NCBI GenBank assembly: GCA_945903675.1
Contig: CAMDOP010000014.1
Location: 1 to 24,627, forward strand
Direction: 5' to 3'
Length of the DNA stretch: 24,627 nucleotides
DNA from: Crenothrix polyspora
GTDB lineage: Bacteria; Pseudomonadota; Gammaproteobacteria; Methylococcales; Methylomonadaceae
The notes under the pieces: model-generated
Databases searched by the model: none
What the model was told of the DNA's origin: nothing
The model's input: only the letters and a program-made list of their open reading frames with translations
Shown: positions 1-9,273 of the stretch, one piece after another
Numbering within the stretch: position 1 is the first letter of the stretch
Layout: every line of letters begins with the position of its first letter
Program-made: the position numbers and the translations under genes

Positions 1-2047
1 CTTCGTCTGCTACGTTTTTAGGACATGGCAAATAGTGCGAGAACTCCATAGAGAACTGACCGCGACCTGAAGTCATGGTACGTAAATCACCGATATAGCC
101 AAACATTTCGCTTAACGGTACATCAGATTTAATACGCACACCGCTAGCAGCAGCATCTTGAGATTTAATCATGCCACGGCGACGGTTAAGGTCACCAATA
201 ACATCACCGACGTGATCAGCAGGTGTAAAGGTATCAACCTTCATGATCGGTTCAATCAGTTGTGGGCCCGCTTTAGGAATAGACTGACGGAACGCCGCTT
301 TAGCAGCAATTTCGAAAGCAATCGCAGACGAATCCACGGCATGAAAGCCACCATCCGTTAAGATAACTTTAAAGTCTAAGCAAGGGAATCCAGCCAATAC
401 GCCTTTATCCAACATGCTCTTAAAGCCCTTTTCAACCGCTGGCCAGAATTCGCGAGGTACGTTACCACCGGTAACTGCTGATTGGAACACGAAACCAGTA
501 CCTGGCTCGCCTGGCTCAATAATGTAATTGATTTTACCGTATTGACCTGAACCACCTGATTGTTTCTTGTGAGTGTATTCGTCTTCAACCGACTTAGTAA
601 TGGTTTCACGGTAAGCGACTTGAGGTTTACCAACAACCACATCAACACCATGAGTACGTCTTAAGATATCAACTTTAATATCAAGATGTAACTCGCCCAT
701 ACCTTTAAGAATGGTTTCGCCACTGTCTTCATCCGTTTCAACATGGAAAGAAGGATCTTCTTGGATCATTTTACCCAGAGCAATACCCATTTTTTCAGAA
801 GCAGCTTTATCTTTTGGAGAAATAGCTAACGAAATAACTGGATCAGGGAAAACCATAGGCTCTAAAGTCGCTGGGAATTTAGGATCACATAAGGTGTGAC
901 CTGTCTGTACATTCTTCATGCCCAGTACAGCGACAATATCACCGGCTTGCGCAGATTCAAGTTCAGCACGAACATCAGCATGCATCTCTACGATACGACC
1001 GATACGTTCAGTTTTACCCGTAAAAGTATTCAGAACTGACGTACCTTTTTCTAATTTACCAGAATAAATACGTAAGAAAGTCAAAGCACCAAAACGGTCA
1101 TCCATAATCTTGAATGCCAAAGCACGCAATGGCTTATCAGCATCAACGATAGCAAAAGTACCGGTAGGGTTACCTTCTAAATCAACTTCTGGCTGAGGAT
1201 TAACTTCAGTAGGGCAAGGTAAGTAATCAATAACGCCATCTAAAACTAACTGTACGCCATTGTTCTTAAACGAAGATCCGCAGAAAGTTGGGAAGAAATC
1301 AAGATTAATTGTACCTTTACGCAAACAACGCTTAATAGTATCAATATCAGGCATTTCGCCTTCAAGATAAGCTTCCATGACATCATCAAATTGATCAGCC
1401 ACTTGGTCGATTAATCTTTCACGCCATTCTTTAGCCAGCTCCACCATATCAGCAGGAATATCTTGAATGGTGTAATTCATAGGATCACCTGAGTTATCCC
1501 ATACCCATGCTTGTTGGGTTAATAAATCAACCACGCCGACGAATTCGTCTTCAGTACCAATTGGCAACGTCATAACGACAGGCACTGCACCCAGAACTTC
1601 TTCAACTTGCTTAACAACGCGATAAAAGTCAGCGCCGATACGATCTAATTTATTGATATAAATAACGCGCGCAACTTTAGAGTCATTCGCATAACGCCAG
1701 TTGGTTTCTGATTGAGGCTCTACACCACCTGAACCACAGAAAACACCGATACCGCCATCCAATACTTTAAGTGAACGATAAACTTCGATAGTAAAGTCAA
1801 CGTGCCCTGGGGTGTCGATAATATTAAAACGGTAATCTTTCCAGAAACAAGTCGTTGCTGCTGACTGAATGGTAATACCACGTTCACGTTCTTGATCCAT
1901 GAAATCGGTCGTTGTTTCGCCGTCATGTACTTCACCGATTTTATGAATCTTACCGGTAAGCTTCAAAATCCGCTCGGTAGTTGTCGTTTTACCAGCATCA
2001 ACGTGAGCGAAGATACCAATATTTCTGTAGTGCGCTAAATCTGTCAT
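1..2047 (-). CDS. fusB: Elongation factor G 2 (FusB/FusA2-type translational GTPase), 3' end cut by the window
   Basis: Translational GTPase that drives ribosomal translocation or a specialised EF-G role. Reading the minus strand from ATG at 2047 gives an uninterrupted frame of 682 codons to the window edge. Visible motifs are the P-loop AHVDAGKT (14-21), DTPGH (78-82) and NKLD (132-135). The effector region reads RERGITIQSAATTCFW, and the last visible residues read FSHYLPCPKNVADE. The start MTDLAHYRNIGIFAHVDAG and the stretch GVFCGSGGVEPQSETNWRYA match the EF-G 2 branch of gammaproteobacteria as I remember it, rather than the canonical fusA of the str operon. No rpsL, rpsG or tuf lies next to it, which fits. 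That family is about 695 aa, so only some 13-15 residues are missing. The ribosome-binding site is weak (AGAG about 9 nt upstream). The symbol follows common usage; the exact paralogue assignment is inferred. Confidence 0.93.
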   Translation of the reverse strand, partial: MTDLAHYRNIGIFAHVDAGKTTTTERILKLTGKIHKIGEVHDGETTTDFMDQERERGITIQSAATTCFWKDYRFNIIDTPGHVDFTIEVYRSLKVLDGGIGVFCGSGGVEPQSETNWRYANDSKVARVIYINKLDRIGADFYRVVKQVEEVLGAVPVVMTLPIGTEDEFVGVVDLLTQQAWVWDNSGDPMNYTIQDIPADMVELAKEWRERLIDQVADQFDDVMEAYLEGEMPDIDTIKRCLRKGTINLDFFPTFCGSSFKNNGVQLVLDGVIDYLPCPTEVNPQPEVDLEGNPTGTFAIVDADKPLRALAFKIMDDRFGALTFLRIYSGKLEKGTSVLNTFTGKTERIGRIVEMHADVRAELESAQAGDIVAVLGMKNVQTGHTLCDPKFPATLEPMVFPDPVISLAISPKDKAASEKMGIALGKMIQEDPSFHVETDEDSGETILKGMGELHLDIKVDILRRTHGVDVVVGKPQVAYRETITKSVEDEYTHKKQSGGSGQYGKINYIIEPGEPGTGFVFQSAVTGGNVPREFWPAVEKGFKSMLDKGVLAGFPCLDFKVILTDGGFHAVDSSAIAFEIAAKAAFRQSIPKAGPQLIEPIMKVDTFTPADHVGDVIGDLNRRRGMIKSQDAAASGVRIKSDVPLSEMFGYIGDLRTMTSGRGQFSMEFSHYLPCPKNVADE

Positions 2048-2666
2048 GTTTTTACTCTAAAGTTGGGCATAAAAAACTTTTTTGATGATCCCTTTCGTGT
2101 AGACACATACAACGGTGCGTTACAGAGAGATCGTATTGGGGCATTAGACGCCCCCGTGCGGTAAACTACTGTCAATAAACCCCTGACCGTAGCGGCAAGG
2201 CGTGGATGAAACATGTCGGATACTTGCAGATCACTCAAAGCTTAAGTACAGGCTGCGACCACTCTTTGAAAAGCTGCCAGCAACGCTGACCAAATATCAG
2301 CTTTGAAAGTCGACCATTTTAACCTAAAAACTCGACACAAATACAGAAAAACAAGAAAACAACCTTGCATTTATTAAAAAGTAAGTTTATTTAGGGCTTT
2401 TAGCACTTACTCTTAGTCAGAATCAAGTTATTCACAGTTCCTGTGGATAACTCTGTGCATTAATTGTTACCTAGATCGCTTAGTGACGGTTTTTATTACA
2501 GTTTTGTTAGATCGTACAGAAATAAGCCAGCCATAAAACACAACAAATTACAATGAGTTAGCGCTATTAACCTCCAGAAACCACGCTATACCCAAACAAC
2601 TTAAAGCCCAGCTAAGTCATTGATTATTTCTGTGCAAAAGCCCAGCTCTTTATTACACCAAGCCTC
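2048..2666. other. Intergenic region between fusB and hrpA
   Basis: A 619-bp gap with no convincing gene; the short minus-strand frame at 2044-2238 is taken to be the fusB leader. It holds the fusB 5' region with a small GC hairpin (GGGGC 2138-2142 / GCCCC 2150-2154), a cluster of DnaA-box-like 9-mers at 2428-2462 within AT-rich flanks, and an 11-bp direct repeat AAAGCCCAGCT at 2603-2613 and 2638-2648 just beyond the hrpA stop. No strong terminator was seen for hrpA. Confidence 0.7.
2428..2462. promoter_or_regulatory. Cluster of DnaA-box-like sites
   Basis: TTATTCACA at 2428-2436 and TGTGGATAA at 2442-2450 (TTATCCACA on the minus strand) both fit the TTATNCACA consensus exactly and point towards each other, 5 bp apart. 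A third, TGTGCATTA at 2454-2462, matches 8 of 9. Flanks on both sides are AT-rich. This could be DnaA-dependent control of fusB or hrpA, a DnaA-titrating site, or part of a replication origin. No origin-linked gene (dnaA, dnaN, mnmG, parAB) is in the window, so the role is open. Confidence 0.5.
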
Positions 2667-5600
2667 TTAATCCCTCTCATCCCAGAGTTTATCTAAGCGT
2701 TTGGCAGAAATCGGATAAGCTGTTTTGAATTGCTGAGCATACACAGAAACGCGCAACTCCTCTATGGCCCAACGAAAGGCATCTTGCTCTGGAATCAGCG
2801 CTTCCTTTTTAAGCTTTTTCTCTATATCTTTCCAAAAATGAAGCGCATAACGACTCACTTCCTGAGCTTTTTGTAGATTATTATCAAACTTATCTAAACG
2901 ATATTGGATGGCTTTCAAATATCTAGGAATCGCTTGCAACTGCTGATAAGGCGTATTGCGAATAAAACCGGCATAAACCAAATAGTTCAACTGTTCATTA
3001 ATTTCTTGCGCCAGAGGATCACTTACTTTCAAAGTACGCTCTAGGTCTTTTTTGATAAGCGCATACAGCGCCATGATTTCTAATGCTATTTTGCCAGCAT
3101 GATTAGCAACACCCATTAAACCGGCTTTATTATCTAGTAGACTTTTCTCGAAAGCCTGCTGGGTGCGCAAGGTTTTACCTTCAATAAATATGCTGTATAA
3201 AATCGCAGTGAGCATATCGTTTTTATAAGAACTTTCAGCGACAACCGTCAACAAAGGATGCTTAGGCAAGCGATTATAACAAAGCTCTGCAGCCGCTGAC
3301 TGCGGTATATTTTTAATCAGGTACGTACATTCTTTACGTAATTGCAACTGAATCAAGCGCATTAAACCAGCTTGATGCTGCAACGCGGCTTTCTGCTCGG
3401 TATCAAAAATACGCACGCCCACCGCATCGCCTTCATCAACAATGGCTGGAAAGCCATTTAATGTTTGTCCATTCTGAATAAATTGATAAGTATCAGGTAA
3501 GTCATCGAAGGCCCATTGAATACAGCCCGTATAATTAAGTTCATCAGCGGCAATTTGATCGAAACTACTCTCCGCCTTAAGCGTATATTTAAGCTGTAAG
3601 GCTTTTAAATCACGACCATAATCTAGCAGCTGTCCTTGCTCATCAATCACCCTGAAGTTCATGCGCAAATGATAAGGCAAGTCTTGCATGCTCCACGCAT
3701 TCAAGGGTATCGCCTCCCCTGTCAAGATGCGTAAACGATACCCTAACCATTCCTGCAAAGTGCCCTTGAAATCAGGCTCTATTTCTAAGCATTGTTTAAC
3801 GGTTTGCGGCACTGGCACAAAATGTTTTCTAATGTTTTTAGGCAAGCCCTTAATTAAGGCCACACATTTTTCTTCTAATAAACCAGGCACTAGCCATTCA
3901 AAAGACGCTTGGTTGAACTGATTTAATTGATGTACCGGAATAATCGCGGTCACACCATCTTCATCATGCCCGGGTTCAAAGCGATATTGCAAGGAAATAC
4001 TTAAGTTATTTCTTGCCCCTAAACACGTTTTTGGAAAGGTATCGGGGAAATCCCATTCATTCACATATTCCTGCTCTTGATCGCGAGTTAAATCTTCCTT
4101 AGTTAAAAACAAAATCTTGGGATGAACTCTTTCTTCGACTTTACGCCAGGTATCTAAAGTAATACCACTGACGATTTCAGGCGGCAACTTATCATCGTAG
4201 AATTGATATAACCATTGCTCATCTTCGACTAAATCAACGCGCCGACCTTTATGTTGAATAATACCTACTTCTTCTAACAGCTTTTGATTAGCTACATAAA
4301 AAGGTGCATTGCTGTGGTAATCATGATCCACCAAGGCTGAGCGTATAAATATCTCCCGCGCAGCTTTTGCATCCACATGTTCATAAGGAATTTTGCGACC
4401 GGCTTGCAAGGTTAAACCATAAAGTAAGGTCCGCTGAGATACTGCGCTGCGTCCGGTTTTCTTTTCCCAATGCGGATCATAGTAATTATGTTTGACTAAA
4501 TGTCCGGCACATAGCTCTATCCATTCCGGCTCAATTCTAGCCACGGTACGTGCGTATACCTTGCTGGTTTCGACCTGTTCTGCCGCCATAATCCATTTAG
4601 GTTTGATTTTATGGAGCCCAGAACCAGGAAAAATAAAGAACTTTAGCCCCCTCGCCCCCAAATATTCATAAGGATCATGGCGAAAACCGATACTTGATAA
4701 CATGCCCGTTAATAAAGCTCTATGCACTTTTTCATAGCCGGCTTCATCAGTATTAGGGTGCATTTTCAAATCACCTTTAACCACCTGCATGACTTGCGCG
4801 TGTATATCAAACCATTCGCGCATACGCATATAGGATAAGAAATTATCCGTACAATACTTGCGTAGCTTGCTATTCGATAGATGCTTTTTCTGGACTTCGT
4901 AAGTATTCCAAATATTCAGCAGCGTTAAAAAATCCGATTCAGGATGCCGAAAAGCCAGATGCTTAGCATCGGCTTGCTGCATTTTATCGGCAGGCTTTTC
5001 ACGAGGGTCTTGCACACTTAAGGCCGAGACGATAATCGCCACTTCAGTTAAACAATGTTCATCTGCTGCGGCAATTAGCATACGCGCCAATTTAGGATCT
5101 GTCGGAAATTTTGCCAGTTGCTTACCGATATCCGTCAACTTACCGGATTTATCAAGGGCATTGACTTCATGCAGCGTATTTTTACCATCCCGTATCATCT
5201 TATCTTCGGGCGGCTCTAAAAAGGGGAAGTCTTCAATATCACCCAAATTTAAAGCCGTCATTTGTAAAATAACGGCCGACAAATTGGTGCGCATGATTTC
5301 AGGCTCAGTAAACTCAGGCCTCGCCAAATAATCATCATGCGAATACAAGCGAATACAAATACCTTCGGCAACCCGACCGCAACGCCCTGCCCTTTGATTG
5401 GCAGACGATTGTGAGATACGCTCGATAGGCAAGCGTTGAATTTTACTACGATGACTGTAACGACTAATACGCGCATGACCGGTATCAATCACACCGCGAA
5501 TACCTGGTACGGTTAATGAGGTTTCTGCAACATTGGTCGCCAGCACGATACGCAATTTACCGCCTTTAGGTTTAAAGACGCGCTCTTGCTCACTCACACT

Positions 5601-6608
5601 AAGTTTGGAATACAAAGGCAATATTTCATATTGCGTAGGATGATGTTTCTTTAAAGAATCGTTGGTTTCGCGGATCTCGCGTTCACCACTGAGGAAAATT
5701 AAAATATCGCCGCGTAAATCCCTATACAGCTCATCGACGGCATCCAATATGGCGTTTTGCAGATCGTCGCTAGTCTCATCGTCTTCTTCTTTTTGCTCGA
5801 TAGGCCGATAACGCATATCTACCGGATACGTCCGCCCCGAGACTTCTATAATCGGCGCATTATTAAAATGCGTAGCGAAACGCTGAGTATCGATGGTCGC
5901 CGAGGTAATAATCAGTTTTAAATCTGGGCGTTTAGGCAGCAGCCATTTCATATAGCCAATTAAAAAATCGATATTTAAACTACGTTCATGTGCCTCATCA
6001 ATAATAATCGTGTCATATTGGTTTAAATAAGGATCGTTTTGCGATTCTGCTAGCAAAATACCATCGGTCATTAACTTAATTAATGAATCGGCATGCGTTT
6101 TATCATTAAAGCGAATTTTATAGCCTACCGACTTACCCATAGGCTCTCCGAGTTCTTCGGCAATACGATCAGCCACAGTACGCGCAGCAATTCGTCTAGG
6201 CTGAGTATGACCAATAAAGCCTGCCGCACCGCGACCAATAGATAAACAAATTTTAGGAAGTTGGGTCGTTTTACCAGAGCCTGTTTCACCACACATAATC
6301 ACCACCTGATGCTCTTGTATCAGCTTGGCAATATCATCTTTTTTACCAGTAACAGGTAAATCAGGGAAGTTTAAGACAGGAAAACTGGCTAAACGCTTGT
6401 GCCTATTAGCGACAGAACGCTCTATGCGACCGGCTAAAGCATTGAGTTGCTCTAGCGGCTGCTTGCCTTTTTGGCAATCACTACGCAAACGATCTAACTG
6501 GCGCTTTAAGCCTTGTCTATCTTGATTAAGACACAGCGACAATTGTTCAGTAAGTTTTTTAACAAGATCAATAGCAGACATCAAGACAGCCACATAAAAT
6601 TTGGTCAT
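2667..6608 (-). CDS. hrpA: ATP-dependent RNA helicase HrpA (DEAH box)
   Basis: Large DEAH-box RNA helicase of 1313 aa, close to the roughly 1300 aa of E. coli HrpA, which is linked to mRNA processing and rescue of stalled ribosomes. The helicase core is near the N-terminus: Walker A GETGSGKTT (107-115), QPRRIAA (motif Ia region), DEAH (204-207), SAT (236-238), ATNVAETSLT (motif V region, about 357-366) and QRAGRCGR (405-412). Helicase-associated and OB-fold domains should follow, then the long C-terminal extension typical of HrpA. The frame is intact. Start is uncertain: ATG at 6608 has no clear ribosome-binding site, and an internal ATG at 6581 (MSAIDLVKKL) looks more like the family N-terminus. 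It stands alone, with long spacers on both sides. Confidence 0.95.
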   Translation of the reverse strand: MTKFYVAVLMSAIDLVKKLTEQLSLCLNQDRQGLKRQLDRLRSDCQKGKQPLEQLNALAGRIERSVANRHKRLASFPVLNFPDLPVTGKKDDIAKLIQEHQVVIMCGETGSGKTTQLPKICLSIGRGAAGFIGHTQPRRIAARTVADRIAEELGEPMGKSVGYKIRFNDKTHADSLIKLMTDGILLAESQNDPYLNQYDTIIIDEAHERSLNIDFLIGYMKWLLPKRPDLKLIITSATIDTQRFATHFNNAPIIEVSGRTYPVDMRYRPIEQKEEDDETSDDLQNAILDAVDELYRDLRGDILIFLSGEREIRETNDSLKKHHPTQYEILPLYSKLSVSEQERVFKPKGGKLRIVLATNVAETSLTVPGIRGVIDTGHARISRYSHRSKIQRLPIERISQSSANQRAGRCGRVAEGICIRLYSHDDYLARPEFTEPEIMRTNLSAVILQMTALNLGDIEDFPFLEPPEDKMIRDGKNTLHEVNALDKSGKLTDIGKQLAKFPTDPKLARMLIAAADEHCLTEVAIIVSALSVQDPREKPADKMQQADAKHLAFRHPESDFLTLLNIWNTYEVQKKHLSNSKLRKYCTDNFLSYMRMREWFDIHAQVMQVVKGDLKMHPNTDEAGYEKVHRALLTGMLSSIGFRHDPYEYLGARGLKFFIFPGSGLHKIKPKWIMAAEQVETSKVYARTVARIEPEWIELCAGHLVKHNYYDPHWEKKTGRSAVSQRTLLYGLTLQAGRKIPYEHVDAKAAREIFIRSALVDHDYHSNAPFYVANQKLLEEVGIIQHKGRRVDLVEDEQWLYQFYDDKLPPEIVSGITLDTWRKVEERVHPKILFLTKEDLTRDQEQEYVNEWDFPDTFPKTCLGARNNLSISLQYRFEPGHDEDGVTAIIPVHQLNQFNQASFEWLVPGLLEEKCVALIKGLPKNIRKHFVPVPQTVKQCLEIEPDFKGTLQEWLGYRLRILTGEAIPLNAWSMQDLPYHLRMNFRVIDEQGQLLDYGRDLKALQLKYTLKAESSFDQIAADELNYTGCIQWAFDDLPDTYQFIQNGQTLNGFPAIVDEGDAVGVRIFDTEQKAALQHQAGLMRLIQLQLRKECTYLIKNIPQSAAAELCYNRLPKHPLLTVVAESSYKNDMLTAILYSIFIEGKTLRTQQAFEKSLLDNKAGLMGVANHAGKIALEIMALYALIKKDLERTLKVSDPLAQEINEQLNYLVYAGFIRNTPYQQLQAIPRYLKAIQYRLDKFDNNLQKAQEVSRYALHFWKDIEKKLKKEALIPEQDAFRWAIEELRVSVYAQQFKTAYPISAKRLDKLWDERD

Positions 6609-6879
6609 TATACGTTATAAGCGCGTAGCGTTGATGCTTATGGCGCTTTAACTATTATTCTAAGGCTTTATTGCTAACCCAACATTGATACCTAATAAGC
6701 TTGGCTTGAAAGAACTACCTGAACGATAGGTCTATTCGCACCCTAGTGCTTGTTATATAGCTTGTATTTAGGCGTCTGTTATGAATAAAACCAAATCCAA
6801 GCGCCCGTTTAAGCAAGTGTTTTATCAGCATATATATCTCATTTTTAAGGCTAATGACCTATCTAACCTGAGTAATGGT

Positions 6880-6963
6880 GTCATTATCGTATAAACTGAC
6901 ATCATTATTTACCTCAGTGGCATCATTATTCACCTCAGTGACGTCACTGAACAAGCTAGTGAT
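6880..6963. repeat. 21-bp imperfect tandem repeat, four units
   Basis: Units lie at 6880-6900, 6901-6921, 6922-6942 and 6943-6963. The two middle units share 19 of 21 bases; the outer two are diverged but start with the same GTCAYT or ATCATT core. On the minus strand the period of seven codons gives repeated TEVNND within a 37-codon frame (start 6972, stop 6859). Confidence 0.6.
6935..6950. promoter_or_regulatory. Perfect 16-bp palindrome, possible operator
   Basis: TCAGTGACGTCACTGA equals its own reverse complement over all 16 bases. It lies at the junction of the third and fourth units of the 21-bp repeat, about 320 bp before pgaB and 330 bp before hrpA. Such dyads are typical dimer-binding sites, but the distance to either start is long, so regulation is only inferred. 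Confidence 0.35.
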
Positions 6964-7272
6964 CTCTTCCATAGTTCAAAGACTTTAAATTTCTGCTCAC
7001 AGGCAACAATTTACAGCCAAAACGACTGCCTGCATAGCTCAACAAATATACGACTTAGTTAAACTATCACTCTAGTTTTTTATGACCTAAAGATTTTGAA
7101 AAATGCTTGCGCTGCAGCAAGCTTATGATAAACGGATGAAATAAATTAACCGTGTAAATATATGACTACATGAGTGTTGAACAACTTATATTTTGATACA
7201 CTTTTTATTATTCAACTGATACGCTGATTTTTCGGTTAATATTGTCGCTACTTAGCTTAAGTTTTTTTAAAT

Positions 7273-9213
7273 TTGGATGTCATGAGCCTTACTTCCCCTG
7301 TATCTGTCACATATATGCTCAACAAAATCTGCTGTTTGATAGCATTATTTTTAGTCTTTGGCTTAGTCCATGCTAAAGAACAAAACTTTTTAGTCCTTAA
7401 TTATCATGACATCGTCAGTGCAGACGGGCCGTTTAATTCTACCGATGTCAGCATTGTTCACTTTGAAGAGCATTTGGCTTGGTTAAAGAAACAAGGTTAC
7501 CATCTGGTTAGCGTACAAAACGTGCTGGATGCTTCCACAGGAAAAACGTCCTTACCCGATAAAGCGGTGGTCTTAACGTTTGATGATGGTTATTTAAGTT
7601 TTTATACGCGTGTCTTCCCTTTATTAAAGAAACACCATTATCCAGCCACGCTTGCGCTAGTAGGCGCATGGATGGACGGCGAGCCTAGCAGTTATGATGC
7701 CGGCAAAGCATTATTAAATTGGGATCAAATCAGAGATATGGTGAATTCTGGCTTAGTCGATATTGCCTCGCATAGTTATGATTTACATAAAGGAGTACTG
7801 GCAAATCCACAAGGCAATACCCAAGCTGCTGCCGTCACGCGTATTTATGATGACCCCATGCTGGTCTATGAAACCGACGAAGAATATCAAAACCGACTTC
7901 ATAAGGCTTTATTAAAAAGCAGTGACTTTATACTACAACATGTCGGCATTCGGCCTAAAGCCATGGTCTGGCCTTATGGTGAATATAATCAAATCGCCAT
8001 ACAAGCTTCGCGGGAAGCAGGCATGCCCGTTACGATGGGCTTAGTTGATGGCATTAATACCTTTGCCGATATCAGTGCCTTAAAACGTTTGATTATTGCT
8101 CAAGATCCTGATGTGAATGAGTTTGCAGTAATCGTCAGCAAAATGCGTGCGCAAAGACCATTACGTGTAGCTCATTTGGATATGGATTATCTGTATGACA
8201 AAGATCCTGAACAAACTGAACATAATTTGGATCTGATTATTCAACGCATCAAAGATATGCGTATTAATACCGTGTATTTACAGGCTTATGCAGATCCTGA
8301 TGGTGATGGCAATGCCGATGCTTTATATTTCCCTAATCGTCATTTACCCGTCAGACAAGATTTATTTAACCGCGTCGCTTGGCAATTAAAAAATGTTGCG
8401 CGCGTAAAAGTCTATGCTTGGCTACCGATTATGGCTTATCAAGGTGACATACCTGAAGACTGGTATGTGCAAGAATGGCGTGACGGTAAAGCACAAGCCT
8501 CCAGCCATATTTATAAGCGCTTATCGCCAGCTAATCCTGAAGCTCGTCAATTTGTGGCTGACATTTATGAAGACTTGGCCAAACATTGTAATTTTGATGG
8601 CCTTTTATTTCATGACGACGGTATTTTATCGGACTTTGAAGATGTCTCGCCCTTGGCCTTGACTTACACCAAAGAAGTCGGTGGCTTGCCGATGGACTTC
8701 AATAAACTCCATGCGAGTAGCACCACACGTATGGCTTGGGCTCAACAAAAAACCGAATTAATTAATCAGTTTACTGATCAATTAGCTGATCGGGTGCGTA
8801 TCTATAGACCTGGCATTAAAACGGCTAGAAATATTTATGCCCTACCTTTATTAAAGCCCTACAGTGAAGAATGGTACGCGCAATCTTTTAAATCTTTCTT
8901 AGCGCATTATGATTATGTGGCCATAGAAGCCATGCCTTTTATGGAAGAAGCTAAAAACCCTACCCAGTGGCTCACGCAATTAGTTAAAACAGTGGCACAA
9001 CAGCCTGAGGGGCTAAAAAAGACCGTATTTGAATTACAAGCGATGAACTGGAAAACCCAAGAAAAAATCCCTATGCCGGTGTTTATCTCTCAACTAGAGT
9101 TACTAAAAAAATTAAATGTGCAACATATCGGTTATTATCCTGACAATGTTTTTACCGATCAGCCTCGCTTAAGCGACTTACAAAAACATTTCTCATTGCC
9201 TTTTATGCCATAA
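7273..9213 (+). CDS. pgaB: Poly-beta-1,6-N-acetyl-D-glucosamine N-deacetylase PgaB
   Basis: Periplasmic enzyme that partly deacetylates the exopolysaccharide PNAG before export. The protein is 646 aa (E. coli PgaB 672). The N-terminal NodB-type deacetylase domain (about 37-280) shows TFDDG with metal-binding D104/D105, the SHSYDLH motif with H167 and H172, and VWPYGEYN. The C-terminal glycoside-hydrolase-like domain (about 297-640) shows HLDMDYLYD, YLQAYADPDGDG, LFHDDGILSD and GYYPDNVF, all close to E. coli PgaB. A signal peptide ends at LVHA (34). Unlike E. coli PgaB there is no lipobox cysteine after the hydrophobic core. Start is uncertain: ATG at 7273, 7282 and 7315 are in frame, and 7315 gives the neatest signal peptide (MLNKICCLIALFLVFG). 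It leads pgaBCD. Confidence 0.94.
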   Translation: MDVMSLTSPVSVTYMLNKICCLIALFLVFGLVHAKEQNFLVLNYHDIVSADGPFNSTDVSIVHFEEHLAWLKKQGYHLVSVQNVLDASTGKTSLPDKAVVLTFDDGYLSFYTRVFPLLKKHHYPATLALVGAWMDGEPSSYDAGKALLNWDQIRDMVNSGLVDIASHSYDLHKGVLANPQGNTQAAAVTRIYDDPMLVYETDEEYQNRLHKALLKSSDFILQHVGIRPKAMVWPYGEYNQIAIQASREAGMPVTMGLVDGINTFADISALKRLIIAQDPDVNEFAVIVSKMRAQRPLRVAHLDMDYLYDKDPEQTEHNLDLIIQRIKDMRINTVYLQAYADPDGDGNADALYFPNRHLPVRQDLFNRVAWQLKNVARVKVYAWLPIMAYQGDIPEDWYVQEWRDGKAQASSHIYKRLSPANPEARQFVADIYEDLAKHCNFDGLLFHDDGILSDFEDVSPLALTYTKEVGGLPMDFNKLHASSTTRMAWAQQKTELINQFTDQLADRVRIYRPGIKTARNIYALPLLKPYSEEWYAQSFKSFLAHYDYVAIEAMPFMEEAKNPTQWLTQLVKTVAQQPEGLKKTVFELQAMNWKTQEKIPMPVFISQLELLKKLNVQHIGYYPDNVFTDQPRLSDLQKHFSLPFMP

Positions 9214-9273
9214 TCAGCATAGCTTTTAAGCAAATACCACCACTATTACTCGATATAGCCACTATCACAACAC

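Larger units (their letters stand above)
6609..7272. other. Intergenic region upstream of pgaB
   Basis: A 664-bp gap between the divergent hrpA and pgaB starts. It contains a 21-bp imperfect tandem repeat (6880-6963) with a perfect 16-bp palindrome at one of its junctions. Two overlapping 37-codon frames, one on each strand (plus 6781-6894, minus 6859-6972), cross the repeat; neither has a ribosome-binding site. No pgaA gene or fragment was recognised here. The AT-rich stretch 7150-7272 probably holds the pgaB promoter, but I could not fix a -35/-10 pair. Confidence 0.6.

Noticed and set aside
2044..2238. 64-codon minus-strand frame upstream of fusB
   Set aside because: It covers the fusB leader and overlaps the fusB start in another frame; no family resemblance or ribosome-binding site.
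6781..6894. 37-codon plus-strand ORF starting MNKTKSKRPF
   Set aside because: No ribosome-binding site and no recognisable family; kept only as part of the spacer description.
6880..6963. CRISPR array
   Set aside because: The 21-bp units are head-to-tail with no spacers between them, and no cas genes are present.
6859..6972. 37-codon minus-strand ORF with repeated TEVNND
   Set aside because: The repeat explains the pattern, and no ribosome-binding site is visible; mentioned as a finding, not called as a gene.
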